From Tritrichomonas foetus (taxonomy: Eukaryota; Parabasalia; Tritrichomonadida; Tritrichomonadidae): DNA of 25,955 nt. Of the stretch, positions 8,801 to 16,857 are shown piece after piece. The stretch spans positions 1 to 25,955 of the forward strand of contig MLAK01001235.1 of assembly GCA_001839685.1 (NCBI GenBank). The letters are read 5' to 3'. The first letter of the stretch is position 1. The number at the start of each line of letters is the position of its first letter. The position numbers and the translations under genes are program-made. A model generated the notes under the pieces. That model was given only the letters and a program-made list of their open reading frames with translations, searched no databases and was not told the DNA's origin.

Positions 8801-11800
8801 TTATCTAAACTTGCAGCTTTACTTAGTGCAGGTGGTGGAGTAAACTATTCATCACAAATTATCAGAACAATGATTAAAATTGTGCACTTTAATAAGAATT
8901 TACATGATCCTGCACTTGCAGTGATTCGTGTTTTATCTTTATTAATGGGTCCACGATTTATTTTATTCCTCCCATCATTACAAGATATATTTGTTGTATC
9001 TGAAAGCGATGAACTATCAATTGTTATTCAAATTTATAAATCAGGACAATTTATTCCTCAATCACTTAAAACAAAAGTCCGAAATGAAGATCATCCTGGT
9101 CGAAGACGAAACGCAAGCCAAAGATCATCTATTGGATCATTTTCATCTGATAAACGCGATTTCTCTTTTCCATTCCCCAATGAAGCATGGAGTGAAGATC
9201 TTTGGTTACAATGGTGGGAAAAAATTACTAATGGTTTCCTCAAATCAAGTGATAGTCGAGCAGTTTCTGTTTGCAAAGATCTTGCACAGAGATATTCAAT
9301 AATCAAAGATAAGCTCTTCCCAGTGGCATTTGCAATGCGAAGATATCGAGGAAATGATCAACAAAATCTTGATTCTTGTATGAACATTGTTCTTTCATCA
9401 GCTCCAAACAACATTACTCGAGGCTTCTTGAGTATTTACGAAATATATGACGCACTTGATGCTCCTAATTTACCATTCAATCCACGAATAGTCGCTAAAA
9501 AAGCAGTTGAAGTTGATATGTATGCCTTAGCATTAAGATTATATGAAAATGTCCCAAGAGATGATGAAACCATCCAAGCATTAGTTACTTTAAACCAGCA
9601 ACTTGGGCTTCCACTTGCTGCAAATGGTGTTCTAAGATGTTCAATGACTAATCGCCAAGCAGAACTTTCTGAGCACTTAGGGCTTTGGGAAGAAGCACTT
9701 AAACAATATCAAAATGAAGGAGGGCAAAATAAAATCGGTATAATGAATTGCTTAAGAGCACTTTCTCGGTATAATGAACTCAAAAATCTTACCAAAACTG
9801 GTGTATTTGCAGCATCTGCAGCTTGGCATTTATTTCAATATGATGAATTTGTGAAAATAGCCGAAGAACTAGAAGAAAATGATCAATCAAGATATTATTT
9901 AGTTATTATGAATATTATGAAGAATAATTTTACCGAAGCTCGTAATTTAATAAATAAAATACGTAAAAAGTCTTGTGAAAAAGTCTTTCCAGCTTTAGGA
10001 GAAGACTACGAAAGGATGTATCAAGAATTTGCGGAAATATCAGCACTTTCTGAAATCGAAGAAGCAATGAATTATTTCGAATGTCTTGAAAAAGCAAAAA
10101 GTGCCGAAGAAAAAGTTCGCCATGATGCACAAGAATCAATGCAACGGATTAGACAGCTTTGGAATATTAGATTTTCACAACTTCAACCAATCCCAGCTGT
10201 TCTCCATGATCATTTATGCATTCGTTTACTTGTATTGCATGTTTCTGATCAGCGTGAATCATTCCTAAAGTTGATTGAATCTTCACTCAAATATAAGCAA
10301 TTGGAACTTGCTGAATCAATAATCAATATATGTGAAACAAACGATAAATGTGTTGAATATCAAGTCATGCGATGTCATCTCTTCTGGGCACGTGGTGAAC
10401 ATCAACAAGCTATAAATGAATTATCAAAGTTAAATTTACCTGAAACAACACTAACACTTGCAAGTTGGCTTCTTGAAGTTAATAATCCAGTTGATGCTCG
10501 AAAGAAACTTGACAATTTCGAGAAAAAGAATACGGCTGAATTAGAAGTTTGGGCACAAGTTAATCTTGCTTTATATGAAAGTCAAAAATCCAACAGAAAT
10601 TTCCTTGTTGATGCATTTGATGGACTATTGCAATGTCTCAGTATTGCCAAATCAAACATCCTTACTTATACACTTCGTGTTTTACACGTCTTATTTAAGT
10701 ATGGTTGTGATGAATTATTTGCTAGCTTCGAAAAATACATTAAAATTATTCCATTACATGTTTGGCCTGACGTTGTTATTCAACTTATGTCTCGTTTGCC
10801 AAGTTCGAACCGTGGAATGAGGAAAACCATTGGTGAACTTATTAAATTAGTTGGATCAGTCCATCCACATGCAGCTCTTCCTCCATTAATGGTTTCTACA
10901 TATTTTGACAATACTGAACGTCAAAGAGTTTCACTTGAAATTCTTGGCGAAATCAAATTACAACATCCTCATACTGTCGCTAATCTTTATGCATTTTCAT
11001 CTGAATTGCAAAAAGTTGCACTTTCAAGATGGGAAGCAGCTGTTTCCAAAATTGATGAAGCTTCTCGAATACTCATTTCTAAACGTCCAGACGTTATTAA
11101 TGAAATGAATCAACTATTAGCAGAACTTGATGAAATTGTTTTATCACCACCGAAATCTTTCTATGAAATTTCCTTCATACATGAATATGGTCACATTTTC
11201 GAAGTTGCTTCACGTTGGCGAAAAGTTTATGAAGATACAAAAGATATGAATGTATTCCAAATATTTTGGAAATATTACACTACTGCATTCTATTCTATTC
11301 GACCAATGCTTAAGAATATGAAGAACTTTGAATTAAGTGATGCTTCGCCATACTTAGCTAATTGTCAAGATTTTGATATTCCTGTTCCTGGTACATATTC
11401 TGCTGAAAGAAGCTATTTCCAAATTCATAAATTTGATAAGAAAGTCACAGTTATTGATTCTAAACAACGACCTCGAAAAATTGCACTTTATGGTGATGAT
11501 GGTGAAAAATATACATTTTTACTAAAAGCTCATGAAGACACCAGATTAGATGAACGAATTATGCAGCTTTTCTCTTTTGTAAACACACTTGTAGATAAGC
11601 AGATGAACTTACCACTGCGTGACAGACTTTCTATAACTACATACAAAGTTATTCCAATTACACCTGAAACTGGATTAATTGGATGGGTTCGTAACTGTGT
11701 AACGTTATATGATGTTGTTAAGATTCATCGTGAACAAAATAATATTCATCTTGAAGCAGAATTTGAAGAAACCATTTCTTCTTATCCAAATTATGATGAT

Positions 11801-12505
11801 CTTCCAGTTGGTCGAGAAAAGATTCATGCTTTCTTAAAAGGTTACTCTGCTTGTGATGGCTGTGACTTAAAGAAAACCCTATTCACTCAGTCAATTGATT
11901 CAATGGATTGGCTCCAGAGAAGGACAAACTATGCTGCCTCTTTAGCAATGAATTCAATGGCAGGATATGTTTTAGGTTTAGGTGATCGTCACTTATGTAA
12001 TATTATGATTAATAATCGATCAGCAAAACTGATTCATATTGATTTCGGTGATTCTTTCGAAGTTGCACAACATCGTTCCCATTTCCCCGAGAAAGTTCCT
12101 TTCCGTCTCACAAAACTCCTTCAAAAAGCTTTGGAAATGGGTCAACCTGAAGGAACTTTTAGAAGCTCTTGTGAAAATACAATGAGAATAATGAGAACTA
12201 ATTCCGAACAAATTATTGGACTTCTTTCTGCTTTCATTTATGACCCCCTTCGACAATGGACAATTTCATCAGGCGCGGTTCATAATTCAATGAATAGAAA
12301 TTCAAATAATAGCTTGGGTAATAATACTGATGAAAGTACTTCAGCAACAATTATTGTGAAAAGAATTGAAGATAAACTTCATGGAAATGATTTCGATGAT
12401 GTTAAAAAACTGAATGTTGAGCAGCAAGTAGAAAGGTTGATTGATGATGCAATGGATAATGCAAACTTATGCCAAATGTTCAAAGGATGGTATCCATGGT
12501 GGTAA
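5897..12505 (+). CDS. TOR: Target of rapamycin (TOR) PI3K-like protein kinase
   Basis: This is a 2202-residue serine/threonine kinase of the PIKK family, numbered from the ATG at 5897; a TTG just before it is ignored. HEAT-type helical repeats fill about 1-1060, FAT about 1120-1690, FRB about 1707-1805 (ending at DIPVPGTY, as TOR FRBs do). The catalytic domain follows from about 1835, with LLKAHED (Lys1877), GLGDRH..N (Asp2030) and the metal-binding HIDFGD (Asp2049). After a short Asn/Ser-rich insert come KRIEDKLHGNDF and the FATC end NLCQMFKGWYPWW, which are TOR-specific rather than ATM/ATR/DNA-PK-like. Length is slightly below the usual ~2400-2550, mostly in the HEAT part. All motifs are intact and there is no intron. 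TOR controls growth and translation in response to nutrients through TORC1/TORC2. In FRB the rapamycin-contact positions keep Ser1723, Trp1791 and Phe1798, but the Phe2039 equivalent is Ile1727. Confidence 0.95.
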   Translation: MALRRRFSREKAVFSSKLEQIKLAFAGRDKVYDEFSEKKVEGTLEFYIGETVKNIQNPESPNYRAALASFQKFVANQYKIENAMNNGPTFMNMLLQIVSLSKRSLLEYTVFIRAIISINIGDKIDIANKIANNITNLPPDSNRITWENFEYILKFLSRCLKNIMPIIFALKETSFSWIQKSDKEETISGFYLLSLLMKNFYSMLTPFFSQIQGLLIFGLTDRVSNAVYQTINSAIYLQSVAPMFDLLGLSKKLIIFLNEKRYLNYESLITGLEMILDTYPDYCRYLMLFNSPIELLKCKDNDIRLAGLRISPLYVRLTQNKASLSEIIKSYYDLLKRRSPIRTEALISLANVIFTAKRAGCVIENELTSKLYKKVTKYMDIDEVFYAYIAILTCRDVSTFEKDAGVAFNRSINQYIIDGFYHYCRVVPSKFEVIHRTFLICFNKVLLNINSPADKIIFSFEGLEKLNISTKLIPTALAIRYSMLLNYNNPKVRQLAAKFVLDYQKKNPTIEMLCRILSVICSESQLSNDTRLYLLSNLHKQPVDVSVIPFVMTLLYDTDNLIQRRAFQYFVEIIELEGVSDIITEFLRELEKGMRLSNTPDKTSIRFFNILCRSAYAIDEKPALQNILIPFADFLVSYLLDSHKVFVIGLELLRYMIPVSTISIDLNKLVQNIDNSINQHSSYHRLDSAFELLQVAFQYTPLRTTIYDKHSHLITKLHLLAKLNKNQVNQEKLLSTLSTIGALNPEFQRSMNKILDEMNGIANTPMSFFTLAESTDPEDKLNYASIGISIKTLLEVMNDETLGSLFSISTEALQRVLRNCRLIDDNLLNEVLKQISTILAKGDNSNINTILTHLPTIIGIFGDKFAPLVTPVVDFICDSWNKFERLLLLRIVEWIKITNFELLEPHVLRLANLFVSDVMSCTIEMADMIFSAFVTLSSYNLIIGHVVFPPLIHWINNHATNTDACSQMLSKLAALLSAGGGVNYSSQIIRTMIKIVHFNKNLHDPALAVIRVLSLLMGPRFILFLPSLQDIFVVSESDELSIVIQIYKSGQFIPQSLKTKVRNEDHPGRRRNASQRSSIGSFSSDKRDFSFPFPNEAWSEDLWLQWWEKITNGFLKSSDSRAVSVCKDLAQRYSIIKDKLFPVAFAMRRYRGNDQQNLDSCMNIVLSSAPNNITRGFLSIYEIYDALDAPNLPFNPRIVAKKAVEVDMYALALRLYENVPRDDETIQALVTLNQQLGLPLAANGVLRCSMTNRQAELSEHLGLWEEALKQYQNEGGQNKIGIMNCLRALSRYNELKNLTKTGVFAASAAWHLFQYDEFVKIAEELEENDQSRYYLVIMNIMKNNFTEARNLINKIRKKSCEKVFPALGEDYERMYQEFAEISALSEIEEAMNYFECLEKAKSAEEKVRHDAQESMQRIRQLWNIRFSQLQPIPAVLHDHLCIRLLVLHVSDQRESFLKLIESSLKYKQLELAESIINICETNDKCVEYQVMRCHLFWARGEHQQAINELSKLNLPETTLTLASWLLEVNNPVDARKKLDNFEKKNTAELEVWAQVNLALYESQKSNRNFLVDAFDGLLQCLSIAKSNILTYTLRVLHVLFKYGCDELFASFEKYIKIIPLHVWPDVVIQLMSRLPSSNRGMRKTIGELIKLVGSVHPHAALPPLMVSTYFDNTERQRVSLEILGEIKLQHPHTVANLYAFSSELQKVALSRWEAAVSKIDEASRILISKRPDVINEMNQLLAELDEIVLSPPKSFYEISFIHEYGHIFEVASRWRKVYEDTKDMNVFQIFWKYYTTAFYSIRPMLKNMKNFELSDASPYLANCQDFDIPVPGTYSAERSYFQIHKFDKKVTVIDSKQRPRKIALYGDDGEKYTFLLKAHEDTRLDERIMQLFSFVNTLVDKQMNLPLRDRLSITTYKVIPITPETGLIGWVRNCVTLYDVVKIHREQNNIHLEAEFEETISSYPNYDDLPVGREKIHAFLKGYSACDGCDLKKTLFTQSIDSMDWLQRRTNYAASLAMNSMAGYVLGLGDRHLCNIMINNRSAKLIHIDFGDSFEVAQHRSHFPEKVPFRLTKLLQKALEMGQPEGTFRSSCENTMRIMRTNSEQIIGLLSAFIYDPLRQWTISSGAVHNSMNRNSNNSLGNNTDESTSATIIVKRIEDKLHGNDFDDVKKLNVEQQVERLIDDAMDNANLCQMFKGWYPWW

Positions 12506-12940
12506 ATTTATTGTTTCTTTTAATTTTTTGATTGTTTGTCAATGCGGGAAATTATCAGAGTATTTTGTTATATATTATATATAGTAAACCTGAATTTTTT
12601 TCTTGACTATTTTTTTTCCCTTCATCCCCTTCTTATTTTTTCCCCTTCAATCTGTTACTTTTAGATCAAAGCTTAGCATTCTGACTAAAAGATGTTTTAA
12701 TGTTATCATGTATTGTTGTGATGATAATCATTTGTTCATAATTAGAGATAATTATTATTGATGAAAGGTTCACCAAACAATAGTTGATAACAATTTGTTG
12801 TCAATACTTTTGACTCAATGAATTCAAAATAGCCATATAGCAATATAATGACACATTTTGTTAATGAAGTCGATGTGAAATGAAACGATAAATAAATAAT
12901 TGAATGAAATTGAATAGTTACGATAAAAACTCGACTCAAT
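12506..12940. other. Intergenic stretch between TOR and IscA
   Basis: About 430 AT-rich bases hold pyrimidine-rich tracts (12595-12655) after the TOR stop and a TGAAACGATAAA word at 12881-12892 (see findings). No credible coding sequence is seen on either strand. A small minus-strand frame has no recognisable domain. Confidence 0.5.
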
Positions 12941-12947
12941 TCACTTT
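12941..12947 (+). promoter_or_regulatory. Initiator TCACTTT that fixes the IscA start
   Basis: TCACTTT places its A (12943) 6 bases before the ATG at 12949. An initiator here means the mRNA begins downstream of the in-frame ATG at 12904. The shorter product, which starts with a hydrogenosomal-type leader, is therefore the real one. Confidence 0.6.
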
Positions 12948-12948
12948 G

Positions 12949-13344
12949 ATGCTTGTCAGTTGCTTTAAACGCGCAGCGGCAGCAGTTTCACAGGCCTTCA
13001 ATGTTACAGCATCAGCAGCTAAGCAAATCAAATCTCTCCTCGAAGGAGATTTCGAGAACAGAATGTTAAGAATCGGTCTCAAATCTGGCGGATGTGCAGG
13101 ATTTCAATACGATTTCGACTTTGAATCAAAACCAAAAAAGAACGATCACGTTTTCGAAAAAGACGGAGCCACGGTTGTGCTTGATGATCATGCTTTACTT
13201 TTCCTCCGTGGTGCCACGCTCGACTACGTGACTGACAAATTCAGCTCAACATTCAAAGTCGATCTTCCAGCTTCTTCTGAGCTTCATAGCTGCAGCTGTG
13301 GAAAATCTGTCGGAACTGAAAATAATCAGAACCATTGCTGTTAA
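12949..13344 (+). CDS. IscA: A-type Fe-S cluster assembly protein (IscA/HesB), hydrogenosomal
   Basis: From the ATG at 12949 the product is 131 residues. It opens MLVSCFKRAAAAVSQ, with Met-Leu, hydroxylated residues and an early Arg/Lys, resembling trichomonad hydrogenosomal targeting leaders. The remainder is a complete IscA/HesB fold. The three ligand cysteines are present: Cys49 in SGGCAGFQY, and Cys115 and Cys117 in CSCGKS, where CGCG is more usual. A-type carriers pass [Fe-S] clusters to apo-proteins; the hydrogenosome is the Fe-S-assembly organelle of these cells. The longer frame from 12904 would bury the leader behind 15 polar residues and is rejected. Two further cysteines end the protein (NHCC), which is unusual. 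Codon use is GC-richer than in neighbouring hypothetical genes, suggesting good expression. Confidence 0.93.
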   Translation: MLVSCFKRAAAAVSQAFNVTASAAKQIKSLLEGDFENRMLRIGLKSGGCAGFQYDFDFESKPKKNDHVFEKDGATVVLDDHALLFLRGATLDYVTDKFSSTFKVDLPASSELHSCSCGKSVGTENNQNHCC

Positions 13345-13798
13345 AAATGTTCCAAATTAAAAAAAATAACAATAAAAAAATGAAAACTAAAAGCTGTAAG
13401 CATCAATAAACAGCATCATTAAAAAAAAAATATTTATAAATAAAAATTATTTATTCATCTTTTATCGATAATTTTACAGACTAGATTTTCCATAGCCATC
13501 TGAAAGTCTTTCATTATTCCATGATTATTCCGATTTTCACCATTATCACAAAATTGGAAAAAAAATATGAAGTTTTTCTGAGCAAAAATGGAAATAACTG
13601 ACTTTGAACTAAACAGAAATTGAAAGTAATCCCTCCAAATGGCTGGAAAATAATCAGTTCAAAAAAAAAATAAAAATATTTAAAATTATGTTTAAAAATT
13701 CTTTAAATACAAATAATATACTCTAAAAACATCAAAATGAAGCTCTGCTGGTTTTGACTGAGCATGAAATCAAAAAATTCCAACAAGAAAAGAAAAAT
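13345..13798. other. Intergenic stretch between convergent IscA and Alba genes
   Basis: This 454-bp stretch lies between the 3' ends of IscA (rightward) and the Alba gene (leftward). It contains A-runs and AATAAA-like words around 13370-13450 suitable for 3' processing. No coding sequence or RNA fold is recognised. Confidence 0.5.
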
Positions 13799-14056
13799 TC
13801 ATTCAGTTGGAATCGATAATGTAATGGTGAGGCGAGGTTCGTCGTTGTGCTCTGGAGATTCATCAAGCGTCGTTTCCTGTTGGAGATTTGGATGCGATCT
13901 TTTGATAATTTCTGCGATAGAAATACACTTGTTGACGGCTTTCGATTCACCCACTAATGTAATGTGAGTGAATCCATCTTCATTAATTTTAGATTCAATA
14001 TATTCTAAAGTCCTTTTCATTACTGTATGTTGCTTGATCGCCACAGTTTCGCTCAT
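13799..14056 (-). CDS. Small Alba-domain nucleic-acid-binding protein
   Basis: The 85-residue protein runs from the ATG at 14056; two extra N-terminal codons in the longer frame would start at TTG. A single Alba fold is visible: helix and strand MKRTLEYIESKINEDGF, then the core strand ITLVGESKAVNKCISIAEIIKR (about 35-56), the typical G-x-x-x-A...A-E-I-I-[KR]-R pattern, and a closing strand RLTITLSIPTE after an acidic hairpin (DESPEHNDEP). Alba proteins bind RNA or DNA. Protist members act in translational control and RNase P/MRP-type particles, and which applies here cannot be decided. The C-terminus lacks the RGG tail of larger Alba proteins. It sits downstream of, and codirectional with, deoxyhypusine synthase. 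Confidence 0.72.
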   Translation of the reverse strand: MSETVAIKQHTVMKRTLEYIESKINEDGFTHITLVGESKAVNKCISIAEIIKRSHPNLQQETTLDESPEHNDEPRLTITLSIPTE

Positions 14057-14203
14057 TTTCAAATTTTTAACTTTTTAACAATTTATATGGTCGAAAGATA
14101 GAAAATTGGAAGTGGCCAAATATTTTCATAATTTTTCAATGCATATCTGGTTGATGATTTTCTTCAAATCTAATATGTCACTAGAAATAAGAAATTCGAA
14201 AAG

Positions 14204-14255
14204 AAAGGCAAACAAAAATTTTATTGGAATTAAAGGGCAAACAAAAAATTTTTAT
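14204..14255. repeat. Short direct repeat between Alba and DHS genes
   Basis: AAAGGCAAACAAAAATTTTA (from 14204) is repeated almost exactly from 14232 as AAAGGGCAAACAAAAAAT followed by TTTTTA, differing only in homopolymer lengths. The spacing is 28 bases. It is a local tandem duplication in the 3' flank of deoxyhypusine synthase, upstream of the Alba start; no function can be assigned. Confidence 0.6.
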
Positions 14256-14347
14256 GCTCTTCAAAAATAATCCCCTCCTCTTTTTCAAATAGAAATTATT
14301 GATATTTTCAAAGGAGGCAGTTTCATATCAATTACCAAAGTTATTAC

Positions 14348-15602
14348 TTACTCACCACGGATGAACTTTGCAAATGTTGCAGCAACGAGAATCGGAAGTA
14401 CAAGCGTAACTTCAGCATACAGTTTGACTGGTTTAGCTTCAGGTGAAATTTTTCCCCATGAAACTGCTTCATCTGGGCGTGCTCCTGAATCACTTCCATC
14501 AAACTCGCTGCTTGTGTTGATGTAAACTGAAAAGTCAGCACCATTTCTGAAGAGATTGGCATTCATGATGTGGTGCTTGATGACTCCACCTCCAAGGATG
14601 ATGGTTCCTGTTTTCTTGGCCCAAACAGCTTCATTATTCATGTTTTTGATATCCTCGACAATATCGATAACAAGTCCAGGTGTTTTATATGAGTGGAAGT
14701 AAATCATATCACCGATTGATCCATCTGTGATTGCTGGTGAATAAACAGGAATGTTGTTTTTGGCACACCAATACCAAACTGAATCTTCATTATTGATTTC
14801 CTGTCCAAGTCTTCTGATAACTTTTGAAGGTGTCCAATGTTCTCCTTTTGTTCTTTGTTCTTCAACCATTTTGTCTAAAATTGGCATAATCCAATTTTCA
14901 AATTTGCAATAATTGCTGTTCGGTACAACAAGGTTTCCAATACGATCTGTTATGTTAGTTTCATATTAAAAAAATTAATCATTCATTTCTGAAAAGTTCG
15001 AAAGAAAGAACACAAATTAAAAACTCATTTTTTCAATAAAATAATTGAATTAAATTCATAACATGTTTTCTTTTCTTTCTTTTCAAAAAATGAATAATTA
15101 AAAAAAAAAACATACTCAGTCCTCTGCTTCTTAAATCAGCACCATTCATTTCAAAACTACCAATATGGGTTGGAGCAAGGCATTTGATGAGATCCTCTTC
15201 AACGCCACCAGCAGTAACACAAACGACATCAACCATCTTATGCTTGACAATGAATTTAATGATTTCACGCATGCCGGAGCTAATCAGATTTGATGTTAAT
15301 CCAAGGAATATTTTGCATTCACGTTCGCGCCATTTGATTCCCTCTGCTGCTTGGCCAAATGTCGGTTTTTCCTCATCTTCATCAAGATCGCCAGGTTGAA
15401 ATTTGAAGTGCAGCATTTGATTGATTTGCTCGATGGCAAGTCCAAGGTTCTGTGCTTGGAATCCTGAATAGTAAAACTTGCCGATTAATTCGTCATAATT
15501 GATTGGTCCTTCAGCGGTGAATTCGTATCCTTTGCAAATTGGTGTTTTTAAAGTTTCGCTATCAACGAAAACGGACGATGTGGCAATTTCAGGTGCAGCC
15601 AT
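14348..15602 (-). CDS. DHS: Deoxyhypusine synthase (two exons: 15602-15116 and 14946-14348)
   Basis: Splicing exon 1 (487 bases) to exon 2 (599 bases) gives 361 residues, and the junction reads [12 protein letters not shown], a conserved segment of the family. The enzyme transfers the aminobutyl group of spermidine to one lysine of eIF5A using NAD; this is the first step of hypusine formation. Landmarks are [11 protein letters not shown] and [20 protein letters not shown] in exon 1 (NAD site). Exon 2 holds [28 protein letters not shown] and [14 protein letters not shown] (catalytic Lys286, the equivalent of human Lys329), then [19 protein letters not shown]. Length is close to the human 369; the C-terminal tail is shorter. 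Translation begins [10 protein letters not shown] at 15602. Intron-containing genes are rare in trichomonads. eIF5A itself is not in this window. Confidence 0.96.
14947..15115 (-). other. Spliceosomal intron of deoxyhypusine synthase, 169 nt
   Basis: On the minus strand the intron begins GTATGT (15115-15110) and ends ACTAACATAACAG, with the ACTAAC branch box at 14959-14954 and the AG at 14948-14947. This is the trichomonad arrangement, where branch site and acceptor form one compact motif. It is phase 1 (after the first base of an Asn codon) and contains several stops, so it must be removed for a functional enzyme. Confidence 0.95.
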
Positions 15603-15806
15603 TTCTCTTTCAAAAAAAATGAAGAAAATTTTGCATTCAAAATTATTATTGAATAGGAATACCTATCGACCAATGAAATTAAATGTGTAAATGGCTATAA
15701 ATTTCACTTTTCAAATGATTCATAAAAAGTTGGTATGAGGAATGAATTGAGATTGAAGAGAAGGATTTTTTGTTTTTGATACTTATAAAAAGTAAATGTA
15801 ATGTGA
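15603..15806. other. Upstream region of deoxyhypusine synthase
   Basis: About 200 bases lie upstream of the DHS start. On the minus strand a TCATTT word sits about 20 bases before the ATG and a TCATTGG word about 75 bases before it; either could be an initiator. No coding sequence is recognised. Confidence 0.4.
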
Positions 15807-15891
15807 CTTTGCGGGTCCCTTCGACGGTTTCGGCCATTATAGGAGGCGCATGCTCGTGATCACGGCTCCTCCAAGTCGAAGTAACTCAAAG
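15807..15891. ncRNA. Candidate compact structured RNA (three-way junction)
   Basis: An island of GC-rich sequence in AT-rich DNA folds as nested pairings. CTTTG (15807-15811) pairs with CAAAG (15887-15891), CTTCGAC (15819-15825) with GTCGAAG (15875-15881) and GGAGG (15842-15846) with CCTCC (15868-15872). Beside the last stem is a small hairpin, GGT-TTCG-GCC (15826-15835), with a UUCG loop if the plus strand is transcribed. The terminal region holds the palindrome CGTGATCACG (15855-15864). Together this is a three-way junction. Strand is uncertain because the pairings work on both. It does not match tRNA, 5S, U6 or the hammerhead core as I know them, and it encodes no sensible peptide. It may be a short Pol II/III RNA gene or a cruciform-forming DNA element. 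Confidence 0.4.
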
Positions 15892-15936
15892 AATTGGCAA
15901 ATTTTACATCACATCAACACATAAGATTTTTCCACA

Positions 15937-15963
15937 TTTGGCCTTTATTTGACCTTTCACTTC
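15937..15963 (+). promoter_or_regulatory. Orphan promoter-like cluster
   Basis: TTTGGCCTTT (15937-15946) and TTTGACCTTT (15948-15957) are immediately followed by the initiator-type TCACTTC (15957-15963). This is the same motif as in the TOR/Pmp divergent promoter. No intact gene follows: the first ATG downstream gives eight codons. It may have driven the gene whose decayed remains lie to the right, or an RNA. Confidence 0.4.
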
Positions 15964-16587
15964 ACAATTACAAAGCTCATAGAGAAATGAATATCTACCA
16001 GATTAAAGTGATCTAAATACAGTTTATAGGAAACTACAAAGCATCAACTAAACAGCCAGTGAGTTATCTGAATAAGAAAACCTGAGTAAATGTTTAAATA
16101 AATGGTTTTCTTTCTATCGCCTCTGGTTATCTTCACTTAATTCAAAAAAAAAAAAATTTCTTGAAACATATTTGGCTGAATGAAGCTTCAAATTGAAAGT
16201 TACAATAAGAAGAAGTCGATGTAGAAATCCAAAGACTTTTGAGAAGAGTCATTGCTGGGATTCACTGAAATCGTTGAGCAAACCCGACGGCGAACCATAC
16301 CACGATTATAATAAGATAAAGTATGATGTTTAACAACAAATTCAAAGTGAAAATTTCATATCAAGATTTAGAACCTACTCAAAAACCTCAACAACAATGA
16401 AAAAGATCAATCAAGATCATGATTGTCAATAATAGATAAGTCATCAACGGGTCCTTCACCGGGAATATGACAATTGCATTCCATTTAATATTTCGTAAGG
16501 TTGAAAACAGTTCAGTGCTAGTCACCATTGTCTAAAGAATGTTCAAAATGACTTGTGCGATGTTGGAATATCGATTAGATTTAATTT
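15964..16587. other. Non-coding or fully decayed stretch
   Basis: Short coding-like fragments survive, for example EVDVEIQRLLRRVIAGIH near 16214-16270, but each is closed by stops within about 20 codons. No domain is recognisable. It probably belongs to the same decayed material as the next 3 kb. Confidence 0.4.
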
Positions 16588-16857
16588 ATGTCTCCTAAAA
16601 AAGCTGAGTTTTCCCTTGTTGTAATTATTCACCAATTCTCAAGTCATGTAAATCTGATGCTTTTTGAATGCCTGAAATGAGCCCCTTCTCTATTTTTTCC
16701 TTATCTTTATTTTCCAAAATCAGCAATTGGAGATGAAACATTTTGTGAAAGACGACGACTTAAAATCAATGTGAAAGAATTATCGATCCCTCCAGATCTG
16801 AAGAAGAAGGAGATTCTGTTGATCTTTCTTGACGAAATGATCAAAAGTCTGCAATAA
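16588..16857 (+). pseudogene. Small decayed reading frame, function unknown
   Basis: One frame runs from the ATG at 16588 to the TAA at 16855-16857 with a single internal TGA at 16678-16680. The second half (IGDETFCERRRLKINVKELS and onward to EMIKSLQ) is charged and looks coding; the middle is pyrimidine-rich. A splice-like removal of the middle is conceivable, but there is no GTATGT donor or ACTAAC box. I do not recognise the product. It is best read as a gene remnant. Confidence 0.3.

Noticed and set aside
12904..12948. Upstream ATG extending IscA by 15 residues
   Set aside because: The TCACTTT initiator at 12941 lies inside this extension, and the extra residues would mask a good hydrogenosomal leader starting at 12949.
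14338..14360. Third exon of deoxyhypusine synthase after GTGAGT near the stop
   Set aside because: GTGAGTAAG is not a trichomonad donor, no ACTAAC-AG acceptor follows within the gap, and the protein already has near full length.
15184..15399. Plus-strand frame inside deoxyhypusine synthase exon 1
   Set aside because: It is antisense to a confidently identified enzyme and has no independent domain.
15807..15891. Structured element as a tRNA or a hammerhead/HDV ribozyme
   Set aside because: There is no B-box or cloverleaf, no CUGAUGA core paired with GAAA, and no HDV-type double-pseudoknot order on either strand; only a generic three-way junction is supported.
16678..16730. Intron in the small frame at 16588-16857
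   Set aside because: The pyrimidine tract ends in AG but there is no GTATGT-type donor and no CTAAC box, unlike the deoxyhypusine synthase intron.
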